Origin: Chryseobacterium phosphatilyticum
GTDB taxonomy: Bacteria; Bacteroidota; Bacteroidia; Flavobacteriales; Weeksellaceae
Assembly (NCBI RefSeq): GCF_002899825.2
Contig: NZ_PPED02000002.1
Location: forward strand, 62,001 to 126,000
Direction of reading: 5' to 3'
DNA: 64,000 nt
Position numbers and translations under genes: made by a program. Below, one piece after another: positions 46,087 through 53,301 of this stretch (positions within the stretch are counted from its first letter, which is position 1; each line of letters begins with the position of its first letter). Under the pieces are notes generated by a model that ran no database searches, had not been told where the DNA came from, and worked only from the letters and a program-made list of their open reading frames with translations.

Positions 46087-47046
46087 TTACTCTAAGTTTT
46101 TTAAAATATCCTCTATAGAAGCTCTGTTTTTATAATCAGGGTCAAAATGTCTCCATGTAATTTCTTTATCCCCATTAAGGATAAATGTTGCAGATACAGG
46201 GAGTCTTCCTGAATTATCTGATCTGCTTTTAGCAAAATCATCTTTTAATTTTGAATTATAGAAATTCAGAGTTTCACTGTCCGGAGTGTAAAGAACGTCA
46301 AAGGCCTCTGCAATTTTATACCCTTCATCATATAAAACCGTATACTCAGTCTTTGTTTTATTAATCGTCTTTTCTATGAATTCCGGTTTTTCAGGAGATA
46401 TAATAACGAGTCTGGCGTTCTTTGATTTGAGTTCAGGGGCAAGATTTTGTAATGTTTCGATGTATTTGTTACAAAATGGACACCACTGCCCTCTGATAAA
46501 AACAACGACCAGCTTTTTGTTTTCTTTTGACAAAGAAAATGTATTCCCCAAATGATCTTTTGCATTGAAATTTTCGATCTTATCTCCAATCATTTTTCCT
46601 TTTACCTGTTCTATTGTTTTGCTTGGCTGAGACATCTTTTTTCTTACAACAGAAGCTCCAACTTCTAAAAACTGTTCAGGATTATAATATCCGAAATCAT
46701 ATTGAACCAGTTTACCCTGAGGATCAAGGAATAAAAAAGAAGGATAATTAACAACCTTAAACTCTTTTGCGAGTTTTACCCCTTCTTTTTCTGCATCTAT
46801 AGCAAGATTTACAAAATTTTTGTTGAACATCTCTCCGATTTGTGGATCGGTGAAGGTGTTTTTTGCCATAAGTTTGCAAGGTCCACACCAGGTAGTATAC
46901 AAGTCAATGAAAATAAGTTTATTCTCTTTTGCTGCAATTTTTTTCGCTGCCTCTAAATCAATTTTCTGGAAATTGATACCTGTGCTTTGAGCATTCAATA
47001 GAACTCCTGTAAATAGGAGGAGGCTCCATACTATTTTTTTGAACAT
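46087..47046 (-). CDS. Exported thioredoxin / peroxiredoxin-like fusion
   Basis: 319 residues from the ATG at 47046 (MFKKIVWSLLLFTGVLLNAQ, a signal peptide); the frame extends 33 codons further to a GTG or ATG overlapping the sigma factor gene, which has no signal peptide and is rejected. First domain (about 20-140): DLYTTWCGPCKLMAKNTF with the CGPC active site and VNYPSFLFLDPQGKLVQYDF with cis-Pro. Second domain (about 160-310): FIRGQWCPFCNKYIETLQNL with CPFC, then VIISPEKPEFIEKTINKTK, an AhpC/TSA-like fold. The two-domain periplasmic redox protein lies next to a DsbD-like reductase that could reduce it. Confidence 0.85.
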   Translation of the reverse strand: MFKKIVWSLLLFTGVLLNAQSTGINFQKIDLEAAKKIAAKENKLIFIDLYTTWCGPCKLMAKNTFTDPQIGEMFNKNFVNLAIDAEKEGVKLAKEFKVVNYPSFLFLDPQGKLVQYDFGYYNPEQFLEVGASVVRKKMSQPSKTIEQVKGKMIGDKIENFNAKDHLGNTFSLSKENKKLVVVFIRGQWCPFCNKYIETLQNLAPELKSKNARLVIISPEKPEFIEKTINKTKTEYTVLYDEGYKIAEAFDVLYTPDSETLNFYNSKLKDDFAKSRSDNSGRLPVSATFILNGDKEITWRHFDPDYKNRASIEDILKNLE

Positions 47047-47125
47047 ACTATTTCTTTTTTTATATGTTCCATTAAGAAGAAAAAAATCACCCGTCAATTT
47101 GATTGTTTGTATAATGTGTTGGATT

Positions 47126-47686
47126 TCAGGTTGTAAAAATACCATTGTTTCTGATTTTTCTGATTTGTTCTACACATTTATATTTTTGATTTTGAGCATT
47201 ATGCTTACTGGAGTAGTGGTATTTGTTCTGAATTTCCTCAATACTTTTATTTTCAATAAAAATATCATGGATCAGGTTTTGACAGTGCACAGAGATAGAC
47301 TTCACATAGCCAACAAGTTTTTCCCAATAATACTTTTCATCTTCAATCGCTGAGTTGATTTCCTGATAGTTTTCTGCAAAATAGTTTTCAGGAGATTCTA
47401 CATAAAAATTTCTGTTTCTCAATCTTTTTAACCACAAGTTTTTAGAAATTCCAATGAGATAATTTCCCAGGCAGGTTTGAACTTCGAAATTGTCAGCGTG
47501 TAATTTTTCATAAAGGATGAGTAATGCATCTTGAAAAATATCTTCCGCATCTTCCACATTACCTTTGTTTTTAAGGATAAATTTTTTGGTATAGCCGAAA
47601 TACTGTTGGTATAAAACACCAAAAGCAATATTGCTGTCTTTCTTAAAATCATCAACAGCTAACGAATTAGTTGTTCTTCTGTCCAT
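47126..47686 (-). CDS. ECF-type RNA polymerase sigma factor
   Basis: 186 residues. Region 2 is recognisable in FGVLYQQYFGYTKKFILKNK and VEDAEDIFQDALLILYEKL; the region between has CLGNYLIGISKNLWLKRLRN. Region 4 is in LIHDIFIENKSIEEIQNKYH with a helix-turn-helix-like NAQNQKYKCVEQIRKIRN. Its start overlaps the stop of tilS by 28 bases, and the thioredoxin fusion follows downstream. No anti-sigma factor gene is visible nearby. Targets cannot be inferred. Confidence 0.8.
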   Translation of the reverse strand: MDRRTTNSLAVDDFKKDSNIAFGVLYQQYFGYTKKFILKNKGNVEDAEDIFQDALLILYEKLHADNFEVQTCLGNYLIGISKNLWLKRLRNRNFYVESPENYFAENYQEINSAIEDEKYYWEKLVGYVKSISVHCQNLIHDIFIENKSIEEIQNKYHYSSKHNAQNQKYKCVEQIRKIRNNGIFTT

Positions 47687-49011
47687 GCTACAGTTATCTT
47701 TTTTTGAGTATCTCTATCTGTTTGATACCTGCGATCCTGCCTCAGAGGAATAACTCCCAGAATATGATTTCTGGAATCACATAATAACCAGATCTTTTCC
47801 TTTATCAAAGCAGATAGTCGTTCGTCCCTAAAAAACTTAGAAACTTTCTTTTTTCCTGAAAAACCTGTTGGGTAAAACTCATCTCCGTCCCTTTGTTTTC
47901 TCAAACTTAGTGGGAAATGAATTTTTTCAGCATCAAAATTCCATTCAAAAGATGTATTGATGTGATCAATGTTTTCAATATAATCTACGAGATTGATGGT
48001 CCTTTGGTTTTCGGAAAAATTAAAATGATGGATCACTATTTTTTCATCTTTAATTTCCTTTTCATTGTTTTTGTCAATAAAGATCAGCTCATCCCGATTG
48101 ACAATTAATTTATATTCTTTTGAAAAAAAGGAACTATTATTTTCTGCTTTAAAAATTTTCGGTATTTCTTCTTCCTGATTAAAACCGTATTTTTTTAAAA
48201 TCTCAAATTTGACGAAATCACTTTCCTGATCCAGCTTCTCCTTTGATAAGATTTTATGGTCTTGGTTAAATAGAGTGAGCTTATTTTCTATTTCCAGAAT
48301 TTGCTTTTGAACAAAATCTTTGGTTTGATTAAGGTATAACGAACTTTTCCTGAAGTTTTCCAGAAAATGATCATTGGTCTCCAATAGTTTTGGAACAACC
48401 TCATTTCTGATTTTATTTCGTAAATAATCACTTTTTTTATTCGAAAGATCTTCCCGGAATGTAATATCATTTTGTTCTGCAAATTCATAAATTTCTTTTT
48501 TTGAGAAACTTAAAAGCGGTCGGAGTATATTATTATCATGAGAAGGAATACCACTCAATCCATTAATACCCGCAGCTTTTGACAGATTAATAATGAATGT
48601 TTCCAGCTGGTCATTAAGATGATGAGCGGTGACAAGAAAAGTCAGATTCTCTTTTTTCTGAATTTCTTTAAAAAAATTATACCGCAGTTCTCTTGCCCAA
48701 AGCTGAATAGAATTTTCCGGTTTTTTATCTTTTTCCGAAACTTTGTACAAATGAAATTTGATATGATTTTTCTCACAGAAATCCTGTACAACTTTTTGGT
48801 CAAGATCTGAATCTTCACCCCGAAGTTTATAATTGATATGAGCTACCTGAAATGCCTGTCCGGTATTTGATATTTCATCTCTTAAATCCTTAAACAGAGA
48901 GGCTAAAACCATAGAGTCTGCACCTCCGCTTACCGCCAAAAGAAAAGTTTGTTTTTCTGGCTGTTGAACGAGATTTTCTAATTGATTGATAAAGCTTGAT
49001 TTTTTCAACAT
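47659..49011 (-). CDS. tilS: tRNA(Ile)-lysidine synthase
   Basis: 450 residues. TilS adds lysine to C34 of tRNA-Ile(CAU) so that AUA is read as isoleucine. The PP-loop ATP site is FLLAVSGGADSMVLASLF (SGGADS at 28-33), followed by VAHINYKLRGEDSDLDQKVV, FLVTAHHLNDQLETFIINLS and RPLLSFSKKEIYEFAEQ. The C-terminal substrate-binding domain has the GKKKVSKFFRDERLSALIKE segment (about 390-410). ATG start at 49011 with a TATCTTTG box at 49035-49042. The gene is intact, unlike the decayed fragment at 45826. Confidence 0.93.
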   Translation of the reverse strand: MLKKSSFINQLENLVQQPEKQTFLLAVSGGADSMVLASLFKDLRDEISNTGQAFQVAHINYKLRGEDSDLDQKVVQDFCEKNHIKFHLYKVSEKDKKPENSIQLWARELRYNFFKEIQKKENLTFLVTAHHLNDQLETFIINLSKAAGINGLSGIPSHDNNILRPLLSFSKKEIYEFAEQNDITFREDLSNKKSDYLRNKIRNEVVPKLLETNDHFLENFRKSSLYLNQTKDFVQKQILEIENKLTLFNQDHKILSKEKLDQESDFVKFEILKKYGFNQEEEIPKIFKAENNSSFFSKEYKLIVNRDELIFIDKNNEKEIKDEKIVIHHFNFSENQRTINLVDYIENIDHINTSFEWNFDAEKIHFPLSLRKQRDGDEFYPTGFSGKKKVSKFFRDERLSALIKEKIWLLCDSRNHILGVIPLRQDRRYQTDRDTQKKITVAWTEEQLIR

Positions 49012-49034
49012 CGATGTTGAGAATTTCTTTTATG

Positions 49035-49076
49035 CAAAGATAACCTATATAATTCAATTGAATTTTCCTAACTTTG
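49035..49076. promoter_or_regulatory. Divergent -7 boxes for tilS (-) and the OmpA lipoprotein gene (+)
   Basis: TATCTTTG on the minus strand (49035-49042) and TAACTTTG on the plus strand (49069-49076) both match TAnnTTTG, each about 23 bases before the corresponding start codon. Confidence 0.6.
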
Positions 49077-49098
49077 ATTGGTCTAAAAATGATTATTT

Positions 49099-49932
49099 AT
49101 GAAGATTTTAAAAATTTTAGCAGTTTCTGCAATGGCGCTAGGAATGACATCTTGTGTGAGCAAGAAGCAGTATGATGCATTGAGCACAAACTATAAGCAG
49201 TGTATCGAAAATATTGGAGAAAGACAAAGAGAAATCCAGGATTTGAAATCTCAAAACTCTGCATTGGCAGGTGAGAATAATTTACTAAAAAGTCAGCATG
49301 ATGCTTTAAAATCATCACTAGATGCATGTCTTTCAAACACCGGGAAAAGTTCTGCTAATATTGATAAATTGGTAGGTGAGATCAACGCTTCAAATTCATA
49401 TATCAAGCAATTGATCTCCAGCAACGCTAAAAATGATAGTTTAAATCTTGCTTTGTCTAATAAATTGAAGAGATCGTTAGATAATGTTTCTGATGAAGAT
49501 GTACAGGTGAAAGTATTGAAGGGAGTGGTAATGATTTCCCTTTCTGATAAAATGTTGTATAAAACAGGAGATTATAACATCCTTCCTGCTGCACAGGAGG
49601 TGCTAGGTAAAGTAGCAAAAGTGATCAATGATTATGATAAATATTCTGTATTGATTGAAGGTAATACAGATAATGCACCTTTAAATTCTGCCAATCTTCC
49701 AAGAGATAACTGGGACCTTTCTGCATTAAGAGGTACTTCCGTTGCTAAAGTTCTTCAGACACAATTTGGGGTAGATCCTGCAAGAATTACAGCAGGTGGT
49801 CGTTCTGAGTATAACCCTAAGGCGACAAACATGAGTGTTTCCGGCAGATCTGAAAACAGAAGAACAGAAATTATCATCATGCCTAAACTGGATGAGTTTA
49901 TGAAACTAATGGATATCACTCCGAAGAAGTAA
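49099..49932 (+). CDS. OmpA-family outer-membrane lipoprotein
   Basis: 277 residues. The signal MKILKILAVSAMALGMTSCV has a lipobox with Cys at residue 19. A coiled-coil region (about 25-100: GERQREIQDLKSQNSALAGE, NNLLKSQHDALKSSLDACLS) leads to an OmpA-like peptidoglycan-binding domain (about 135-265): VLIEGNTDNAPLNSANLPRD, NWDLSALRGTSVAKVLQTQF, ITAGGRSEYNPKATN and SENRRTEIIIMP. It should tether the outer membrane to peptidoglycan. No adjacent Pal/TolB genes. A terminator follows. Confidence 0.92.
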   Translation: MKILKILAVSAMALGMTSCVSKKQYDALSTNYKQCIENIGERQREIQDLKSQNSALAGENNLLKSQHDALKSSLDACLSNTGKSSANIDKLVGEINASNSYIKQLISSNAKNDSLNLALSNKLKRSLDNVSDEDVQVKVLKGVVMISLSDKMLYKTGDYNILPAAQEVLGKVAKVINDYDKYSVLIEGNTDNAPLNSANLPRDNWDLSALRGTSVAKVLQTQFGVDPARITAGGRSEYNPKATNMSVSGRSENRRTEIIIMPKLDEFMKLMDITPKK

Positions 49933-49954
49933 TCAACAAATCAAAATAAAAATA

Positions 49955-49986
49955 GAAATCCCGAAGAAATTCGGGATTTTTTTTTA
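49955..49986 (+). terminator. Terminator of the OmpA lipoprotein gene
   Basis: Stem AAATCCCGAA with TTCGGGATTT and a long T-run. Confidence 0.92.
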
Positions 49987-50943
49987 TTAGATAACTCTCT
50001 CACCCAATGGATTGGTTGAGGTTTTTTTTGCTGAATGAGATGTTTTTTTTATGGGTTGCTCAAAATAGAAATTGGTAATATTCCAGATAATCATAATCGC
50101 AGAAAAATAGTATAGATTGAGGACAAGAGCAATTCCTAAGTGCATTGATATGGTCAGGAAAAGCCATGTTTTTTGTGTTGTTTTCTGCCATATAAAAAAT
50201 GGATAGCACATCTCGATCAGGATCGTGCTCCATCCGATAATGATTAAAAAATAAGAATGTTCTGCCAACCAGCTGAAATCAATATTCAAATCCCGATTGG
50301 AGTAAGGCAAATGAATTGCTTTCCAGATTGATTCCCCATTCCACCAGTTAAATCCCAAACCTTTATCCAGACCCGAGAAAAAGTAAGCAATACAAATATG
50401 CAGTTGAAATAGTCTTTTGACCTGAGTGATACTGATGTATCTGGTCTTTTTGCTGAAAATTAAATTTCTAAGCGAAAAATTCTGGTCAGAAGGAAAAAGA
50501 ATCAAATAAAATAAAGACATACTTGTAAAAAAGTCTGCTCCATAGGCAAAAAACGAACTCCCTTTTAAGAGTGCAATTTGTAAAAAAAGTAGAATAATTG
50601 CCGAAACTCTGGAGTAAAATCCTATGATTATAAAAGCTGATAGACTGATAAATGAGACTTTGGTGATCGTGATGGTTGTACTTTCTGCAATACCCAAAGA
50701 TTGAAAAAAACTTACTATTTTCGGAAAGGTAATCAACCAATCCGGTGTAAAAACATTCATGATATCCTGAGGGATAATGCTGCTGCTCGAAAATAATGTT
50801 TCAAAATCTTCGATGACGGCCAGAAATTGCAAAAGAATAATCAACCCAATTGAAACCCTGAAGAAACTCAGGAATTCTGTTCGGTCATCTCTCTTAAAAA
50901 AGAAATCTTCTACGTTTGCATACATTGAATTAAGTGTCTTCAT
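49987..50943 (-). CDS. HTTM-domain membrane protein (SdpB/gamma-carboxylase-like)
   Basis: 318 residues from the ATG at 50943, five bases after the upstream stop; a longer frame to 50985 overlaps the previous gene by 38 bases and is less likely. Multiple helices with the HTTM layout: LSFFRVSIGLIILLQFLAVI near the N-terminus, SAFIIIGFYSRVSAIILLFL, GADFFTSMSLFYLILFPSDQ, LFQLHICIAYFFSGLDKGLG with FNWWNGESIWKAI, and STILIEMCYPFFIWQKT. The HTTM family includes vitamin K-dependent gamma-carboxylases and the SdpB maturation factor for a bacterial toxin. Two small membrane-anchored partners lie upstream. Role in peptide maturation is a hypothesis only. Confidence 0.65.
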   Translation of the reverse strand: MKTLNSMYANVEDFFFKRDDRTEFLSFFRVSIGLIILLQFLAVIEDFETLFSSSSIIPQDIMNVFTPDWLITFPKIVSFFQSLGIAESTTITITKVSFISLSAFIIIGFYSRVSAIILLFLQIALLKGSSFFAYGADFFTSMSLFYLILFPSDQNFSLRNLIFSKKTRYISITQVKRLFQLHICIAYFFSGLDKGLGFNWWNGESIWKAIHLPYSNRDLNIDFSWLAEHSYFLIIIGWSTILIEMCYPFFIWQKTTQKTWLFLTISMHLGIALVLNLYYFSAIMIIWNITNFYFEQPIKKTSHSAKKTSTNPLGERVI

Positions 50944-50947
50944 TGGT

Positions 50948-51520
50948 TTAGTGTTTGAATTCATCAATGAGGATAAAATTTTCATTCACTTTTCCCTGCT
51001 TATAATCGACGATGCTAGGGTAGTCATACAAATATAGTTTTGTGGTGACGCCTGAGGCCTCAGGGTTTTCACTCATTACATGAGTTGCGATCTGTTGTAC
51101 AATGATATCAAGATATTGCTCATAGGCAGGGTCATATTTGTTTTTATCAGAAAGCTTATCCAGAAGCATATTGAAGACTGTGGTGTATCTTACCCTGCTT
51201 TCTTTGCTTTTAAAGGAAGGCATTATTTTTTCTTCAAGAATATGCCCGTGCATGTCTTTTAGTTCAAACTTGATGACAAAATCGCTGGCTACATTGGGTG
51301 CATAAAAACCATAGCCTGTGTCGAAACCTGTGTAAGAGGTAAACATGCTTACAGGTTTGGCCTGAGTGATCTCTTCGGAAACTGTATAAATTAAAGGCTT
51401 GTTATATGTTTTGTTTTCATAGTAAAAACCATAATAGCCGTCAAATGTCCCTTTCAAACCTATGATGAAAACCAGAGAGAGTAGAATGAAAATTCCGGAT
51501 AATTGAACTTTTCTTTTCAT
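50948..51520 (-). CDS. Small membrane-anchored partner of the HTTM protein
   Basis: 190 residues. One N-terminal membrane helix (SGIFILLSLVFIIGLKGTF) is followed by an extracytoplasmic domain with TSYTGFDTGYGFYAPNVASD, a beta-type segment FVIKFELKDMHGHILEEKI, and YTTVFNMLLDKLSDKNKYDP. The FYAPNVAS style recalls the short SdpA-type or DUF5819-like proteins encoded next to HTTM genes. The HTTM gene starts just downstream of its stop. No catalytic motif is visible. Confidence 0.5.
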   Translation of the reverse strand: MKRKVQLSGIFILLSLVFIIGLKGTFDGYYGFYYENKTYNKPLIYTVSEEITQAKPVSMFTSYTGFDTGYGFYAPNVASDFVIKFELKDMHGHILEEKIMPSFKSKESRVRYTTVFNMLLDKLSDKNKYDPAYEQYLDIIVQQIATHVMSENPEASGVTTKLYLYDYPSIVDYKQGKVNENFILIDEFKH

Positions 51521-51533
51521 GGCAATCAGTGTT

Positions 51534-51567
51534 AAAAAGGCTGTCTTAAAGGATATAAAACAGCCCT
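51534..51567 (-). terminator. Terminator or attenuator between the two upstream genes
   Basis: On the minus strand GGCTGT and ACAGCC form a stem with a 15-base loop, followed by a T-run, 7 bases past the gene ending at 51574. It would reduce read-through into the 51520 gene. Confidence 0.6.
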
Positions 51568-51573
51568 TTGTTG

Positions 51574-52167
51574 TTATTTGTAATTAACCAGGACATTGTT
51601 GAGTTTTACATTGATTTTTGGATCAATAGCAATATTGGTTTTTACAGACTTCATGATGACATAGGTGAGGTTTTTTCTTCCCATAGTAGGAGGGCAGATG
51701 GTATACTCATCAGCACCTCTTACAGTCAGCTTATTTAAAGAAGCTATATCTCTTTGAGTTAATAATGCTGCATTCGTCGCAAACTGATTGTTCTGAATAG
51801 CGTAATAATCGTTTCCAAGTTCTTTGGCACCGTATTTTTTCAGGATACCATCAACTTTGGATCGTAAGTCCCCATATTTCTTCCAGTCAATATTTGCTTT
51901 CATCAGACAGCCGCGGATAATGTACTGGCGATTCATCTTGTATACAATGAAGTTTGTTCCTAAGCCATTCTGATGAATTTTTTGGAGATTTAAAAGAGTC
52001 TTAATATCATCATCAGAGATTTTTTTTACATCTTTGATCATGTAATTGTTGTCAACAATGTAATTGCCTTTCTCTTTGTAAAAAGACATTTCCTGAGGGG
52101 TGAGCTGGGAAAAAATAATTACTAATCCCACGATTGCACCAATTAAAAATAAGGTTTTTGTTTTCAT
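51574..52167 (-). CDS. Exported or membrane-anchored protein of unknown function
   Basis: 197 residues. One N-terminal hydrophobic segment (TKTLFLIGAIVGLVIIFSQL) then an extracytoplasmic region without a recognised motif (YIVDNNYMIKDVKKISDDDI, TNFIVYKMNRQYIIRGCLMK, GADEYTICPPTMGRKNLTYV). Two Cys residues are about 70 residues apart. It is the first gene of the minus-strand set that ends with the HTTM protein, with a TACCTTTG box upstream and a hairpin after it. No family recognised. Confidence 0.55.
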   Translation of the reverse strand: MKTKTLFLIGAIVGLVIIFSQLTPQEMSFYKEKGNYIVDNNYMIKDVKKISDDDIKTLLNLQKIHQNGLGTNFIVYKMNRQYIIRGCLMKANIDWKKYGDLRSKVDGILKKYGAKELGNDYYAIQNNQFATNAALLTQRDIASLNKLTVRGADEYTICPPTMGRKNLTYVIMKSVKTNIAIDPKINVKLNNVLVNYK

Positions 52168-52259
52168 GTGGTTGTTTTTAGAATTAACTCCCTACTCTAT
52201 TTAAGGCTTTTCGGGTTCCTCCTGTATGATATTTTTTTCATAGCACTGGAAATCTCTAT

Positions 52260-52267
52260 CAAAGGTA
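52260..52267 (-). promoter_or_regulatory. -7 promoter box for the 52167 gene
   Basis: TACCTTTG on the minus strand, exact TAnnTTTG match, about 93 bases before the ATG at 52167. The rest of 52268-52542 contains only a 42-codon plus-strand ORF at 52412 that I do not support as a gene. Confidence 0.5.
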
Positions 52268-52542
52268 GATCTATATGATCAGGAGTGGTTCAGTATTTTT
52301 ACTGCTTTTAAATGAAGTCACTCTTGTTTTTTGATTAGGAGAGTAGAGAATAAAAATAACTTGAAGTAGTATTGGAACGGGTAGTCATAGATATTTCCTG
52401 AAGGCAGTCACAATGACCCGGTTTAGTGTCGGAATAGATGTCCGATTCGTATTAAGATGTCCTGAGGAAGATTTGTTATCCGTTCGTAAGGATATTTTGG
52501 TAATTGATTATCAGTTTTTAATGTCTGTCTGGTTTGAATAAT

Positions 52543-52587
52543 AAGAAAAAAAATAAACCCCAAGGAGATTCGGGGTTTATTTTTTAA
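52543..52587. terminator. Bidirectional terminator downstream of the structured small transcript
   Basis: Arms AAATAAACCCC (52551-52561) and GGGGTTTATTT (52572-52582) around a 10-base loop, with A/T runs on both sides. Confidence 0.85.
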
Positions 52588-52743
52588 TCAAATTAATTCT
52601 TCCTTTTTCAAGAGAGAAATAATTCTTTGCAAAAATGAATTGGATATTTCTGTCTTGTTTTTAGGGGCAGGAGAACTTGTGTTACCTTTCGGTAACACCC
52701 TTTTTTGATTCTCATGGTTAGTTTGGTTCTCTCCTGCAATCAT
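52588..52743 (-). ncRNA. Structured small transcript, or 51-residue small protein gene
   Basis: On the minus strand there is a 51-codon frame starting MIAGENQTNHENQKRVLPKG and ending FLQRIISLLKKEELI, an amphipathic-looking tail. The same stretch folds strongly: an 8-bp stem GTGTTACC / GGTAACAC capped by a GAAA tetraloop (52679-52698), enclosed by arms GCAGGAGAGAAC (52737-52726) and GTTCTCCTGC (52676-52667). A GNRA loop appears only in the minus-strand RNA. A TAATTTTG box lies upstream at 52780-52787 and a strong terminator downstream, so a transcript of roughly 220 nt is likely. Whether it acts as RNA or encodes the small protein is open. No known family recognised. Confidence 0.5.
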
Positions 52744-52779
52744 TTTAGTTTCTTAGTGTTTTTACCCCTGTTTCTCCTG

Positions 52780-52787
52780 CAAAATTA
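52780..52787 (-). promoter_or_regulatory. -7 box for the small minus-strand transcript
   Basis: TAATTTTG on the minus strand, exact TAnnTTTG match, 37 bases upstream of the ATG at 52743. Confidence 0.5.
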
Positions 52788-52816
52788 TATGTAATACCAC
52801 AAAAATACCATCCGTA

Positions 52817-52852
52817 TTTTCACGGTATTTTATATAGGGCTTTTCACGGTAT
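52817..52852. promoter_or_regulatory. Direct repeat TTTTCACGGTAT, possible operator
   Basis: Two exact 12-base copies (52817-52828 and 52841-52852) start 24 bases apart, in the divergent gap between the small minus-strand transcript and the peptide gene. CCGT and ACGG also form a small inverted repeat around the first copy. Two-turn spacing suits a dimeric regulator binding one face of the helix. Confidence 0.4.
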
Positions 52853-53007
52853 AATCTGTTTTTAATTGGTTTGGTGTTGATTGTTTTGATTATAATTGAT
52901 TGATTAATAAAAGAATGTGTATATTTAAGTCTCCGTAAAAGGAAATAAAACAGAGAGGAGTCCGAAAATCTTAAAGAGTAGGAAATTAATACTAAACCAA
53001 AATAATT

Positions 53008-53163
53008 ATGAAAAATCTAAAAAAACTTTCAAGAGGAGCAATGAAAAATGTACAAGGTGCAATTAGAGGATGTAATCCACAGATCTTTTGTACGAGTCCA
53101 CAGACAAAGTGTTGCCCGGGATGGGTCTGTGCTGGTATAAGACAATATTGTATAGCTGTATAA
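53008..53163 (+). CDS. Knottin-like six-cysteine peptide with a bacteriocin-type leader
   Basis: A 51-residue peptide. The first 18 residues, MKNLKKLSRGAMKNVQGA, resemble the MKNLKKLSR...KxxxGG leaders of bacteriocin-like peptides common in Chryseobacterium, with GA in place of GG at the likely processing site (residues 17-18). The remaining part has six Cys at 22, 28, 35, 36, 41 and 48, spacing C-x5-C-x6-CC-x4-C-x6-C. That order is the framework of inhibitor cystine-knot toxins, and the CC-x4-C-x6-C half is identical in spacing to many spider toxins. Two Pro and two Gly lie in the loops. It has a private terminator (53198-53227) and no neighbouring peptidase-transporter gene. Existence of the gene is well supported; the fold and function are inferred. 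Confidence 0.75.
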   Translation: MKNLKKLSRGAMKNVQGAIRGCNPQIFCTSPQTKCCPGWVCAGIRQYCIAV

Positions 53164-53197
53164 TGATTTTTGCATAAAAGTCAGATACATCTAAGAA

Positions 53198-53227
53198 AAA
53201 GAGAGGAATTCATTTCTCTCTTTTTTG
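53198..53227 (+). terminator. Terminator of the knottin-like peptide gene
   Basis: Stem AAAGAGAGGAA (53198-53208) with TTTCTCTCTTT (53213-53223), one G-U pair, followed by T-run. It shows that the short peptide gene is a monocistronic unit. Confidence 0.85.
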
Positions 53228-53301
53228 TATTTTATACCGAACAGAAGTGGTTTGTTTAAAAAGAAGTTTAAAATCCGTAAATTTGTTTAAATTAAAATTG
53301 T

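Noticed and set aside
46087..47145. Longer start of the thioredoxin fusion at 47145
   Set aside because: Would remove the signal peptide from the N-terminus and overlap the sigma factor gene; ATG at 47046 gives a clear signal peptide.
49097..49336. 79-codon ORF antisense to the OmpA lipoprotein gene
   Set aside because: Shadow of a gene with clear OmpA domain; no motif.
52412..52540. 42-codon plus-strand ORF (MTRFSVGIDVRF...) before the terminator at 52543
   Set aside because: Atypical composition for this genome, no leader or motif, no clear promoter; probably chance. The terminator after it is explained by the minus-strand transcript.
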